A DNA stretch of 13,401 bases from an uncultured Planctomycetaceae bacterium. Lineage in GTDB: Bacteria; Planctomycetota; Planctomycetia; Pirellulales; Pirellulaceae. The notes beneath the pieces were generated by a model. The model was given only the letters and a program-made list of their open reading frames with translations. It was not told the origin of the DNA and did no database searches. The stretch covers positions 1 through 13,401 of the forward strand of contig CALELC010000167.1 in NCBI GenBank assembly GCA_937904535.1, written 5' to 3'. The position numbers and the translations under genes were made by a program. Positions 1-7,052 of this stretch are shown here, one piece after another; position 1 is the first letter of the stretch, and each line of letters starts with the position of its first letter.

Positions 1-395
1 TGGCCGTTGGCGGAGCGGAAACGCCTGAGCAGCATGCCGTTGATGGGCGGTCGCTGGCGAGTTTGTTGACTGGTGAATCTGACCCGCAGCGCCCGAGTGA
101 GTTTCTGATGCATTATCCGCACTCACCGCACCGCAGCGACTATTTCACGACGTTCCGCGATCAGGAATGGAAAGTGATCTACCACTACTTCCCTTCCGAG
201 ACATCAGGCGGTTCGCATTACCAGCTCTTCAATCTCGCGATGGACCCATACGAGCAGCAGGATCTAGCTCAGCAGCAACCCGAAAAATTGCGGCAGATGA
301 TGAGCAGGCTGATCGCGGCGCTGGAGGCGAAGCAAGCGCTGTATCCGGTCGATAGCGAGCAAGGCGAGCCGCTGCGGCCAAAGTTGCCAGAGTGA
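1..395 (+). CDS. Sulfatase, C-terminal fragment (5' end outside window)
   Basis: The reading frame is open from the left edge (first full codon at position 3) to TGA at 393-395, giving 130 visible residues. These match the C-terminal subdomain of type I sulfatases (alkaline phosphatase superfamily): a DGRSLASLLTG segment at visible residues 14-24, a basic 'RDQEWKVIYHY' strand at 52-62, and 'YQLFNLAMDPYEQQDLAQ' at 73-90, which is the family's usual 'LYNLxxDPxExxNL' ending. The catalytic formylglycine motif (C/SxPxR) would lie upstream and cannot be seen. Family members hydrolyse sulfate esters and are usually exported; planctomycetes carry very many of them, often for algal polysaccharides. 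The leucine at position 63 is not the start, because the frame continues upstream without a stop. Family assignment is firm; substrate is unknown. Confidence 0.85.
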   Translation, partial: AVGGAETPEQHAVDGRSLASLLTGESDPQRPSEFLMHYPHSPHRSDYFTTFRDQEWKVIYHYFPSETSGGSHYQLFNLAMDPYEQQDLAQQQPEKLRQMMSRLIAALEAKQALYPVDSEQGEPLRPKLPE

Positions 396-590
396 AAGGG
401 CCTCTCCTGCTGATGGGAACTTCGCTGCGCTCGTTAACCCGTTGCTGACCTGGGTGGTGCCTCCCTGAAGGACGAAGGGCGTGCTGAGGAGCAGTGCATC
501 GCCGTTCGCAAGGTCCCAACGCCTCGGGATCTGCCGCTGCCGCTCGCGTCCATCGCCGTGGCGTTGAGCGTGCCATCCCCTAGCCAGCGG

Positions 591-1460
591 TTACAACGGC
601 AGGCCGATCAAGAACTGACGCAGCGCCTCATAAAAGGCAGCCGGCGGCGGATCGTTATGAGAGCTCGCCCCGAGCGTGAACCATGTTTTTTGCTGCATCG
701 GGGCAGCTTCATACAACTGCCGCCCCAGTTCAACCGTGATGACCTCATCTTGCTCGGCGTGTGCCTGCAATAGCGGCCCATGATAGTTTTGGATCTTGCC
801 GATGCAATCCAAGCGGGTCCGCATCACCCAGCGGACGGGCAGCCACGGATAGTGGTAAGCGGCAACATCACGGATGGAGGGAAAGCCACTGTACAGTATC
901 AATCCGCGTGCGCCGGCTTCGGCCGCTAGATCGACCGCGACGGAGGTCCCTAGGGAGCGGCCCATCAGCACCACGTCCTGCTTCGCCACGCCGGCACGCT
1001 CTGCCAGCCAGTCACGGGCCGCGCGTCCGTCTTGAAGCACGCCCTCTTCGCTCGGCTTGCCTTCGCTTTTTCCATAACCGCGGTAGTCGAACAGCAATAC
1101 TGTGCAGTGCAGATCTCGATGGAGTCGCTCGAGCACATCGATGCGATGGGTGATGTTGCCGGCGTTGCCATGGGCATACAGGACCACCGCCAGTGGATCA
1201 TCGTGGGCGGCATACCACCCATGCAACTTCGTTCCATCGGCGGCAGCGAACTGCACATCCTCCACATCGTCCGGCTGCTCCTGCCAATTGCCGGCGGGGT
1301 AGGGCGTAGGGATGAAGATCAGCGATCGCTCCAGCAACAGCAGCACCATCAATATCCCCAGATAAGCCAAAACGGGAATCCGCAGCAGACGCCAGCTCCA
1401 TCGTCGTACCGGTCTAGCTGCCGGAGTGTGAGGAACTGTGATCACAGAAGGACGTTGCAT
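591..1460 (-). CDS. Membrane-anchored alpha/beta hydrolase (ABHD13/Bem46-like)
   Basis: This 289-residue serine hydrolase has an N-terminal cytoplasmic stretch, one membrane helix at about residues 24-44 followed by 'ERSLIFIPTPYP', then an alpha/beta hydrolase domain. The oxyanion motif HGNAGN is at 97-102, the nucleophile elbow GRSLG places Ser169, the acid is Asp238 (HAEQDEVI) and the base His268 (SSHND). 'FDYRGYGKSEG' at 124-134 is typical of the ABHD12/13 and Bem46 group. The frame stays open upstream to 1586, but the ATG at 1460 is preferred: GGGAGG at 1469-1474 sits 8 bases before it, and the upstream extension is unlike the family. Family members are esterases, acyl hydrolases or depalmitoylases; the substrate here cannot be told. 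It is encoded alone, opposite to both neighbours, so it is probably monocistronic. Confidence 0.88.
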   Translation of the reverse strand: MQRPSVITVPHTPAARPVRRWSWRLLRIPVLAYLGILMVLLLLERSLIFIPTPYPAGNWQEQPDDVEDVQFAAADGTKLHGWYAAHDDPLAVVLYAHGNAGNITHRIDVLERLHRDLHCTVLLFDYRGYGKSEGKPSEEGVLQDGRAARDWLAERAGVAKQDVVLMGRSLGTSVAVDLAAEAGARGLILYSGFPSIRDVAAYHYPWLPVRWVMRTRLDCIGKIQNYHGPLLQAHAEQDEVITVELGRQLYEAAPMQQKTWFTLGASSHNDPPPAAFYEALRQFLIGLPL

Positions 1461-1468
1461 TCGTGAAT

Positions 1469-1474
1469 CCTCCC
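1469..1474 (-). promoter_or_regulatory. Ribosome binding site deciding the hydrolase start
   Basis: GGGAGG on the minus strand, 8 bases before the ATG at 1460. It supports the 289-residue start over the 42-residue-longer open frame. Confidence 0.7.
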
Positions 1475-1481
1475 ATTTCAC

Positions 1482-1511
1482 AACTTTACCGCGTCGGACA
1501 GCAGTAAAGTT
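1482..1511. promoter_or_regulatory. Spaced inverted repeat in the hydrolase leader
   Basis: AACTTTAC (1482-1489) and GTAAAGTT (1504-1511) are exact reverse complements separated by 14 bases, so half-site centres are 22 bp apart, about two helical turns. The element lies 22-51 bases upstream of the hydrolase ATG and ends 7 bases before its ribosome binding site. The geometry suits a dimeric repressor; as RNA it would be a hairpin just upstream of the Shine-Dalgarno. No T-run follows, so it is not a terminator. Function is inferred only from position and symmetry. Confidence 0.4.
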
Positions 1512-1901
1512 TGGCCGGCCAGTGGGTGCAAGACAAGCATCACGCAGTGCGGATCCGTCCGAATGGTAGAGTTCGATCTGTCCCAACTGAGGAGGGTGTG
1601 CTGAAAGTTGCGGCTCTGGGCTGTCGTGCCTAATGCGTTTGCAGCCCTCTCAAAGCTGCCTAGGGTGTACGCAGTCAAGGTGTGGTGGGGGGTGGCGTTC
1701 TACAAATGGGGGAAATTGACTAAGGGACTTTAATCCACCACCATACGCCCCGCTTGCGACTAGGGGCCACACAGACGGCTCAAGAGTAGTGTCGTCGCCA
1801 GAGCGAATGGCTTCTGGCTCCGGCTTTGCTTCATGGTTTGCCGCCGACCTATTTGTCAGCACGCCTTCCCCCCTCGTTTAGTGGCAGTTCGGGGAGGCGG
1901 T

Positions 1902-1907
1902 TATGAT
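1902..1907 (+). promoter_or_regulatory. Possible -10 box for the DUF1559 unit
   Basis: TATGAT, five of six matches to TATAAT, lies in an AT-rich stretch 50 bases before the DUF1559 ATG at 1958. No good -35 hexamer is found 16-18 bases upstream, so this is a weak call based on position and composition. Confidence 0.3.
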
Positions 1908-1957
1908 CATTTTGGTTTCTCATTGTTGAATGATTGGGATTGAGGGAGAAGGTTTTA

Positions 1958-2974
1958 ATGATGTCATTGTTGTCTGCGGCAGGATCTCGACGGCCGGCCG
2001 TGCGAAGGCTCGGCTTCACGTTGGTCGAGTTGTTGGTAGTGATCGCAATTATTGGAGTCATGGTCGGATTGTTGTTGCCCGCTGTCCAAGCTGCGCGTGA
2101 AGCGGCTCGCCGGATGCAGTGCAGCAACAGTCAAAAGCAGATCGCCTTAGCGCTGCACAACTATCATGATACCCACGGGGTATTTCCCTATGGTTTCAAG
2201 AACGAAGTGGCAGGGCAAATGAAACGCCGCGACACCTGGTTCCACCAGCTGTTGCCGTTTGTCGAGCAGACCGCTTTCTATGAGGCTTATCAGAATGTGG
2301 AGGCCACCTATGGGATGACGGCCGAATATATCCACAATCTGCCGGTGGAGTTTGCTGGACGACCTGTCGCAACTTTCATGTGTGCATCGGATCCGGCTGG
2401 TCCGGCACGCGGTGGCGGCGGTTCGGACCGCGGGTTCCAAGGCAACTATGCCGTTTGCTCCGGCGGCGGGACGCCGACCACACCGGTGCTTGCGAGCATT
2501 CCGGCCGGCACGGTGATCGACTTAACCATGATTCGTGAAGATGCCGGCGGGGTGTTTGGTCGGCAATCGCGGCGTGGGTTCCGTGACTGCGTCGACGGCA
2601 CATCGAACACGCTGATGATCAGCGAAGGGATCATCCGCGGCTCGACCGGCGGCGCTTGGGGTGAACTAGGCGGCTACTGGGGCGGTGCTCCGCACGGATC
2701 GTATGGCTTTTCGACCGGTGAAGCGCCGAATACGACCGTGCCCGACCGCGTTTATTCGTGCAAGTCAACCACCTTCCGGAAGGCGCCTTGTGAGAACGGC
2801 AACGCAGACGGGCTGCCTGGTCGCTGGAACTTCGCGCGTAGCTACCACCCCGGCGGTGTCATGACCGCGCTGTGTGACGGCTCGGTTAGCTTCATCAGCG
2901 ACAGCATTGACCGTCAGACGTGGCGTAACCTGGGTAACCGCGCTGATGGCGGCGTGCTCGGCACTTGGAACTAA
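1958..2974 (+). CDS. DUF1559 (SBP_bac_10) pseudopilin-like protein
   Basis: This 338-residue protein has a type IV pilin/pseudopilin N-terminus: a short basic leader, then the prepilin peptidase site G19|FTLVELLVVIAIIGVMVGLLL with Glu24 at mature position 5, and the hydrophobic helix. It continues with 'AREAARRMQCSNSQKQIALALHNYHD' (residues about 46-71), diagnostic of DUF1559, and ends with the family's H-x9-DG motif, His297 to Asp307-Gly308, followed by 'SVSFI'. The length is normal for the family, which is greatly expanded in planctomycetes; molecular function is not established. The frame could begin at TTG 1934, but ATG 1958 (or ATG 1961) is better, with GGGAGAAGG at 1944-1952 and 5 or 8 bases spacing. 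The lipoprotein gene follows after 46 bases and is probably cotranscribed. Cleavage and assembly would take place at the inner membrane, inferred from the motif. Confidence 0.92.
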   Translation: MMSLLSAAGSRRPAVRRLGFTLVELLVVIAIIGVMVGLLLPAVQAAREAARRMQCSNSQKQIALALHNYHDTHGVFPYGFKNEVAGQMKRRDTWFHQLLPFVEQTAFYEAYQNVEATYGMTAEYIHNLPVEFAGRPVATFMCASDPAGPARGGGGSDRGFQGNYAVCSGGGTPTTPVLASIPAGTVIDLTMIREDAGGVFGRQSRRGFRDCVDGTSNTLMISEGIIRGSTGGAWGELGGYWGGAPHGSYGFSTGEAPNTTVPDRVYSCKSTTFRKAPCENGNADGLPGRWNFARSYHPGGVMTALCDGSVSFISDSIDRQTWRNLGNRADGGVLGTWN

Positions 2975-3020
2975 CCCCGGTCACCCGGTCTTACAAAACG
3001 GAAACGATTAGAAGTCGCTT

Positions 3021-3434
3021 ATGTCCATCAAGAATGTTCTGTTAGTTTTCGCCCTCTGTGGCGGAAGTCTCACCTGGATGGGATGCGGTGGAGATTCCGA
3101 TGGGTTGCAGGAACTCACGGGCCGCGTGACCTACAATGGAGAACCAGTCCCCGAAGGACGGATTCAGTTTCGTTCCTTGAACGAAGGTCAGCATGCCTAT
3201 GCAGGGGTGATCCAAGACGGTCAGTACACGGTGCGGATTGCTCCTGGACCAGCAGCAGTGGAGATCCGAGCATCGCGTTTGATTCCCGGTAAGTACGATG
3301 AGTCGAATCCTGGTGAGCAAGTACCAGTCGGCGAAATGTATATTCCCGAGAAATACAACAGTCGTACCGAACTCCAAGTCCGGATCGACGAAAGCACGGT
3401 CACGGAAGACTTTGCCTTAGAAGGCAAGCCCTAG
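3021..3434 (+). CDS. Small lipoprotein with carboxypeptidase-regulatory-like domain
   Basis: This 137-residue protein begins with a lipoprotein-type signal: Lys4, a hydrophobic core 'VLLVFALCGGSLTWMG' and Cys22, the probable lipidated residue. The -3/-2 positions (Trp, Met) are a loose lipobox. The mature part starts 'ELTGRVTYNGEPVPEGRIQF' (31-50), a single transthyretin/carboxypeptidase-regulatory-like beta-sandwich, and ends 'YIPEKYNSRTELQVRID...FALEG', the usual ending of the small planctomycete proteins encoded next to DUF1559 genes. It has no catalytic residues; a structural or binding role at the cell envelope is inferred. The ATG at 3021 is preceded by a modest AGAAG (3010-3014, 6-base spacing). 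It lies 46 bases after the DUF1559 stop and a strong terminator follows, so it is the last gene of a two-gene operon. Confidence 0.85.
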   Translation: MSIKNVLLVFALCGGSLTWMGCGGDSDGLQELTGRVTYNGEPVPEGRIQFRSLNEGQHAYAGVIQDGQYTVRIAPGPAAVEIRASRLIPGKYDESNPGEQVPVGEMYIPEKYNSRTELQVRIDESTVTEDFALEGKP

Positions 3435-3450
3435 TTCGGTGAGTTATGAC

Positions 3451-3500
3451 CGCAGAACCTTTGGTATTGCTTAAGCCAAAGGTTCTGCGAGTTTTCTTTC
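3451..3500 (+). terminator. Strong intrinsic terminator after the lipoprotein gene
   Basis: A perfect 14-bp inverted repeat: CGCAGAACCTTTGG (3451-3464) pairs with CCAAAGGTTCTGCG (3476-3489) across an 11-base loop. It is followed by AGTTTTCTTTC (3490-3500), a T-rich tract on the plus strand. It starts 16 bases after the lipoprotein stop. The minus-strand side has no T-run, so it acts in the plus direction. Confidence 0.88.
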
Positions 3501-3695
3501 GCTGGGGGTATGGGCAGATGCTTCACGATTTCACACCACCGCCTCTTCGCTGCTCCACATCCCCAGTCCTGCTCTACCGATGAAACCGGATGGGCGGACA
3601 ACTTGGAAGACTCGAGTCTTCCAGTCGCTGCTTCAGCATGGAGTTGTGCTGGCCGGCACGTTGAGATCCCAGCCGCTTCGTGCTGCCGGGCGCGA
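3501..3695. other. Convergent intergenic spacer with a 20-bp palindrome
   Basis: The spacer lies between the terminator of the DUF1559 unit and the stop codon of the oppositely oriented FAD oxidoreductase. Open frames crossing it run antisense into the oxidoreductase gene and look like GC-driven shadows. The one notable element is the perfect palindrome at 3604-3623, listed separately. Confidence 0.5.
3604..3623. repeat. Perfect 20-bp palindrome downstream of the FAD oxidoreductase
   Basis: TGGAAGACTCGAGTCTTCCA is identical to its reverse complement with no spacer. It lies 73-92 bases beyond the oxidoreductase stop. As RNA it can form a 7-8 bp stem with a four-base loop, which could protect or end the transcript, but neither strand shows a T-run after it, so it is not a standard terminator. 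A protein-binding site is the alternative. Confidence 0.5.
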
Positions 3696-5411
3696 CTACT
3701 TATCACTCGGCCACCGCAGTTCAAGTCCTTGGCGGCGCAGCGATTCCTGAAACTCGGCCAGCTGTGCGGGTTGGTTGCGCACCGCGTGCGGCCAAGTGCG
3801 ATGTTGGTGACAATGCGCTATCAATGCACCAGCCGCTTCGCCGATGCTCCATTCGACTGGATGGAGCCGATAACAGCCGCTGGTGATGTGCGTGGTCCCG
3901 ATGTTCTTGGCGGCTGGTAACAGGTTCTTCATGCGACGGGGCAGCAGCGCACCGAGCGGGATTTGAAACGGTAGCGAAGCGAAGTCGATGTAGTTGTCAC
4001 CGCCCGTGCTGGGGTGCAAGTCGATGTGGTAGCTGCCGATGCCGACCGAGTCATGATAGGAGGCAGCACGAACGGTGGCCGGCTCAGCTCCGGTGACGAG
4101 CGCCCGGTTTTCTCGGCCGCAGTGTTCCTCCAGCACCGTGAACTCGGCGAGAATCCGCCGTGCTTCGCGGACGTACGGGTACTTCGCCAGGCCGTCTTCG
4201 GTGCCGACCACATCCGCACGAAGTCGCAGGCCCGGCCAACCCGTCCCGCCATCGGGACGTGGGGCTTCCGTCTGCAACCAATACAGCAACGACAGGCTGA
4301 GCTGTTTGGCGCGGTTGATATGTGCGGCTTGTTCGTCCGCATCCACGTCGATCAGATTCCCTAGCAGGTAGTCGTTCTGTGGCCAATTGATCAAGCTGAT
4401 GTCGGAACGGTAGGTGCCGGGCTCAAAGTTCTTGTGGTCGGCGATGCGGCGGTAATTCCACAGGTTCAGGGTTCCGCTCTGCGACTGACCGGTAGGCGAG
4501 AACCCGAGCAGTTTGGGCTGCAGCGTGGGTGGGTGGGTGTAGGTGAGATCGAGCAATCGGCCGGGCCAAGGGGGAGTCAGTTCAGGAACAAATTCTCGCC
4601 AGAAATCGTATTCGGCCGGTTTATCAATCGTATGATCCTCGCCATCGAGATGATCAACAGCAAAACACATCGTGAAGGCTTGCTGGTTGGCGGGGTTCGG
4701 CTCTTCGGCGGCGTGCAATTCCTGGGTGTCCCGGCGTGCCTCGCTGCCGGTGATATACTCCGTGCCCGTCAACGGCAACAGATCACCCAACTCAGTCGCA
4801 TCGATAAACCAGGGAGCCTTGAGGTCGCGCTGCTGACCGCTGCGAAGGCTGATAACACGCAACTCGCGTATCTGTTCGCCGTCGGTATCTGCGGCGATGG
4901 CCTGGTGTTCAAGCAACACCGTCAACTGTTTGCCGCTCCGGTAAGGTGCCAGCATCGCCTGCAGCACTGCCAAGGCGACCCGCGGCTCGTGACAGAGCCG
5001 CGAAACACTGCCGCTACCGGGATTCAAATTGACGGTCGAGCGAGCCGCGGACGTGAGCGGATAGTGCTGGCGATAGTATTCGCGAATGCCGCTGCGAAGC
5101 TCGCGATAAGATCGGGTACACCCATGGCTTTCAATCCAGCCATGTTCATCCGGCGGGACGGCCTGCTGAGTCAACTGTCCACCGATCCAGTCGGTTTCCT
5201 CGGTCAGAATGACGGAGAGTCCGCCACGAAGTGCAGCCAGCGCTGCAGCACAGCCACCGAGACCACCGCCGACAATCACCACATCGGCCTGCAGACCGCC
5301 CGGTGGCAAATCGCCTTCTAAAGCGGCAGCTGAACGAGGTAACCAGGCGAGGGCTGCTGAGCTTGAGAGGCCGCAGAGCAAGGTACGGCGATTGATCGCG
5401 ATCTTGGTCAC
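3696..5411 (-). CDS. Tat-exported FAD-dependent oxidoreductase (FAD_oxidored family)
   Basis: This 571-residue protein starts with a twin-arginine-like signal, 'INRRTLLCGLSSSAALAWLPRSAAA' in outline (Arg8-Arg9, hydrophobic core, cleavage near Ala30). A Rossmann FAD-binding site follows: DVVIVGGGLGGCAAALAA at about 43-60 with the GxGxxG-type glycines at 48-53, and 'EETDWIGGQLT' at 71-81. The C-terminus carries the family's 'IPLGALLP' (484-491) and 'NIGTTHITSGCYR...GEAAG' (503-528), which complete the FAD site. Members are FAD enzymes often found in carbohydrate loci of planctomycetes and Bacteroidetes; the substrate is unknown. The start is GTG at 5411 with GGAAG at 5418-5422, 6 bases upstream. 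The DUF1501 gene ends 161 bases upstream on the same strand, and a TATAAT box in that gap suggests an additional promoter. No golvesin-like tail is present here, although one is inserted in the first protein of the unit. Confidence 0.88.
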   Translation of the reverse strand: MTKIAINRRTLLCGLSSSAALAWLPRSAAALEGDLPPGGLQADVVIVGGGLGGCAAALAALRGGLSVILTEETDWIGGQLTQQAVPPDEHGWIESHGCTRSYRELRSGIREYYRQHYPLTSAARSTVNLNPGSGSVSRLCHEPRVALAVLQAMLAPYRSGKQLTVLLEHQAIAADTDGEQIRELRVISLRSGQQRDLKAPWFIDATELGDLLPLTGTEYITGSEARRDTQELHAAEEPNPANQQAFTMCFAVDHLDGEDHTIDKPAEYDFWREFVPELTPPWPGRLLDLTYTHPPTLQPKLLGFSPTGQSQSGTLNLWNYRRIADHKNFEPGTYRSDISLINWPQNDYLLGNLIDVDADEQAAHINRAKQLSLSLLYWLQTEAPRPDGGTGWPGLRLRADVVGTEDGLAKYPYVREARRILAEFTVLEEHCGRENRALVTGAEPATVRAASYHDSVGIGSYHIDLHPSTGGDNYIDFASLPFQIPLGALLPRRMKNLLPAAKNIGTTHITSGCYRLHPVEWSIGEAAGALIAHCHQHRTWPHAVRNQPAQLAEFQESLRRQGLELRWPSDK

Positions 5412-5463
5412 AAGAATCTTCCAGGAGTTACGAAACGGGCGGCCGAGGCTGCGAGAGCCTGGG

Positions 5464-5469
5464 ATTATA
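5464..5469 (-). promoter_or_regulatory. Consensus -10 box upstream of the FAD oxidoreductase
   Basis: TATAAT on the minus strand, 52 bases before the GTG start at 5411. The region 17-18 bases further upstream has no clear -35 hexamer. The exact -10 in otherwise GC-rich DNA suggests that the oxidoreductase can be transcribed separately from the two upstream genes. Confidence 0.45.
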
Positions 5470-5572
5470 AGCCGATACGGGGCCCAGAGGCTGCCGCCCA
5501 GACGGCGACCATGTTAACGTCAACGCGAGCGATATGCGGTGCGCCATCCTAACTCGGAGCCGTGATCGCGCG

Positions 5573-7012
5573 CTAGCTAAGAATCTCAGTGACGACTTTG
5601 CCGTACACGTCGGTCAGCCGGAAATTACGGCCGGCATGCTCATAGGTGAGCCGCTGGTGATCCAGACCCAGCAGGTGCAACAGTGTGGCATGGAGGTCAT
5701 GCATGTGTACCTTTTTGGTGACCGCCTGGTGACCAAACTCATCGGTCTCCCCATAGCGGAAGCCGGGTTTGACGCCGGCGCCGGCGAGCCAAACCGTGAA
5801 CCCATTGGGATTGTGGTCACGGCCGGTACCATTCTGCTGGGCGTAGGGGGTGCGACCAAACTCACTGCCCCACCAGATCAACGTATCCTCGAGCAGGCCG
5901 CGCTGTTTGAGATCTTGCAGCAGTGCTGCGATCGGTTGATCGACTGCCGCAGCGTGATCGGCATGCTTGGGCAAATCCGAATGTTGATCCCAGGCAGGAT
6001 TAGCCGAGTTGTCACCATAGTTCACTTGAATGAAGCGGACGCCGGCTTCACACATCCGCCGCGCCAGCAGGCAGCGCCGCCCGAAGGCATCTGTCGTTGG
6101 ATTGCCAATTCCATAACTGGCCAGCGTAGCAGCGGTTTCAGCTTTCAAATCGAAAACCTGCGGCGCGTGAGACTGCATTCGCCAGGCGAGTTCATAGGAG
6201 CGAATCATCGCATCCAGTTGCCCGTCAGTGGGCTGTTCGCTCAGCCGCTGGCGATTGAGTTCCTGCACGAATTGCAAACGTTGCTGACTCTCGGACCAGC
6301 GTGACTCGGGGATCTGCGCGTTCCGCAGTTCTAAGTCTGCTCCGCTACCGCCCGCTCGCCCAATCGGCGTTCCCTGATGAATGGCTGGCAAAAAGGCGCT
6401 ACCGAAATTGCGCGGGCCACCGTTACCCATCGACGGTGCAATCGACACGAAGCCGGGCAGGTTCTCGTTCTCTGACCCTAGACCATAGTGGATCCATGAG
6501 CCAAGGGAGGGGCGGATATTGCTCGTTGCCCCGCAGTGCAGAAACAGCGTCGCCGGACCATGAGCAACGCCTTCGGTGTGCAGCGAGTGGATCAGGCACA
6601 GCTCGTCGGCATGCCGTGCGGTGTGCGGAAACAACTCCGAGACCCAGTGGCCGCACTCGCCGTACTGCTTAAAGGCCCAGGGCGATTTCATGATCCGGTG
6701 CGTGTTGCCGCGTTTGCCGGAATTAGCCAAAACGCGCGCATCGTCGAACGGCATCATCTGGCCGTCGTGTGCCGTCAGCGATGGTTTGTGATCGAAGGTA
6801 TCGACCTGGCTGGGCCCGCCTTGCATGAACAGGAAGATGATGCGTTTGGCGCGGGGAGCAAAGTGCGGCTGAGGAACCGTCGCCGACGAGGCGGACGTTT
6901 CCGGTGATCCAGCTGCCGACGGTTGGAACAGAGCCTGCGTCGCTAACCAACCAAATCCGCAACTGGCCGCTTGCAGCAGCCGGCGGCGTTCGATCAAGCC
7001 GATGTCGGACAT
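5573..7012 (-). CDS. DUF1501 protein, Tat-exported
   Basis: The protein has 479 residues, the usual size for DUF1501. A Tat-like leader 'IERRRLLQAASCGFGWLATQAL' is at residues 7-28. The mature domain begins 'RIIFLFMQGGPSQVDTFDHKP' in outline (57-77), then 'WWGSEFGRTP' at 380-389, 'GRDHNP' at 397-402, and 'HMHDLHATLLHLLGLD' around 436-451. These are the conserved blocks of the family, which is related to the alkaline phosphatase/sulfatase fold and usually encoded beside DUF1549/DUF1553 proteins. Its biochemical reaction is not established. ATG at 7012 has GAGGAA at 7019-7024, 6 bases away; the ribosome binding site is inside a short CGAGG-AA-CCTCG inverted repeat. It starts 40 bases after the stop of the PSCyt1/PSD1 gene, so the two are almost certainly cotranscribed. 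Confidence 0.93.
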   Translation of the reverse strand: MSDIGLIERRRLLQAASCGFGWLATQALFQPSAAGSPETSASSATVPQPHFAPRAKRIIFLFMQGGPSQVDTFDHKPSLTAHDGQMMPFDDARVLANSGKRGNTHRIMKSPWAFKQYGECGHWVSELFPHTARHADELCLIHSLHTEGVAHGPATLFLHCGATSNIRPSLGSWIHYGLGSENENLPGFVSIAPSMGNGGPRNFGSAFLPAIHQGTPIGRAGGSGADLELRNAQIPESRWSESQQRLQFVQELNRQRLSEQPTDGQLDAMIRSYELAWRMQSHAPQVFDLKAETAATLASYGIGNPTTDAFGRRCLLARRMCEAGVRFIQVNYGDNSANPAWDQHSDLPKHADHAAAVDQPIAALLQDLKQRGLLEDTLIWWGSEFGRTPYAQQNGTGRDHNPNGFTVWLAGAGVKPGFRYGETDEFGHQAVTKKVHMHDLHATLLHLLGLDHQRLTYEHAGRNFRLTDVYGKVVTEILS

Positions 7013-7052
7013 CCGAGGTTCCTCGTAAAGGGTAGTGCGCGATCAGCAGGGC

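Larger units (their letters stand above)
1461..1957. other. Intergenic region without a convincing gene
   Basis: About 500 bases between the divergently transcribed hydrolase and DUF1559 genes. It should contain both promoters. I see the hydrolase ribosome binding site and dyad at its left end and an AT-richer stretch with a TATGAT box near 1902 at its right end. A 70-codon GTG-started open frame at 1650-1862 on the minus strand has no ribosome binding site and no recognisable domain, so I do not call it a gene. A short dyad, GCCAGA (1797-1802) with TCTGGC (1813-1818), is also present. Confidence 0.5.

Noticed and set aside
1461..1586. 42-residue N-terminal extension of the hydrolase
   Set aside because: A strong GGGAGG site sits 8 bases before the ATG at 1460, and the extension would read through the dyad and leader.
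3510..3920. 136-codon plus-strand open frame after the terminator
   Set aside because: Overlaps the 3' end of the FAD oxidoreductase on the opposite strand, has no ribosome binding site and no recognisable domain.
4434..5321. 295-codon plus-strand open frame
   Set aside because: Lies fully antisense inside the FAD oxidoreductase gene, whose FAD motifs prove the minus strand; no domain in the translation.
5534..6304. 256-codon plus-strand open frame
   Set aside because: Antisense to the DUF1501 gene; a long shadow frame typical of GC-rich codon use.
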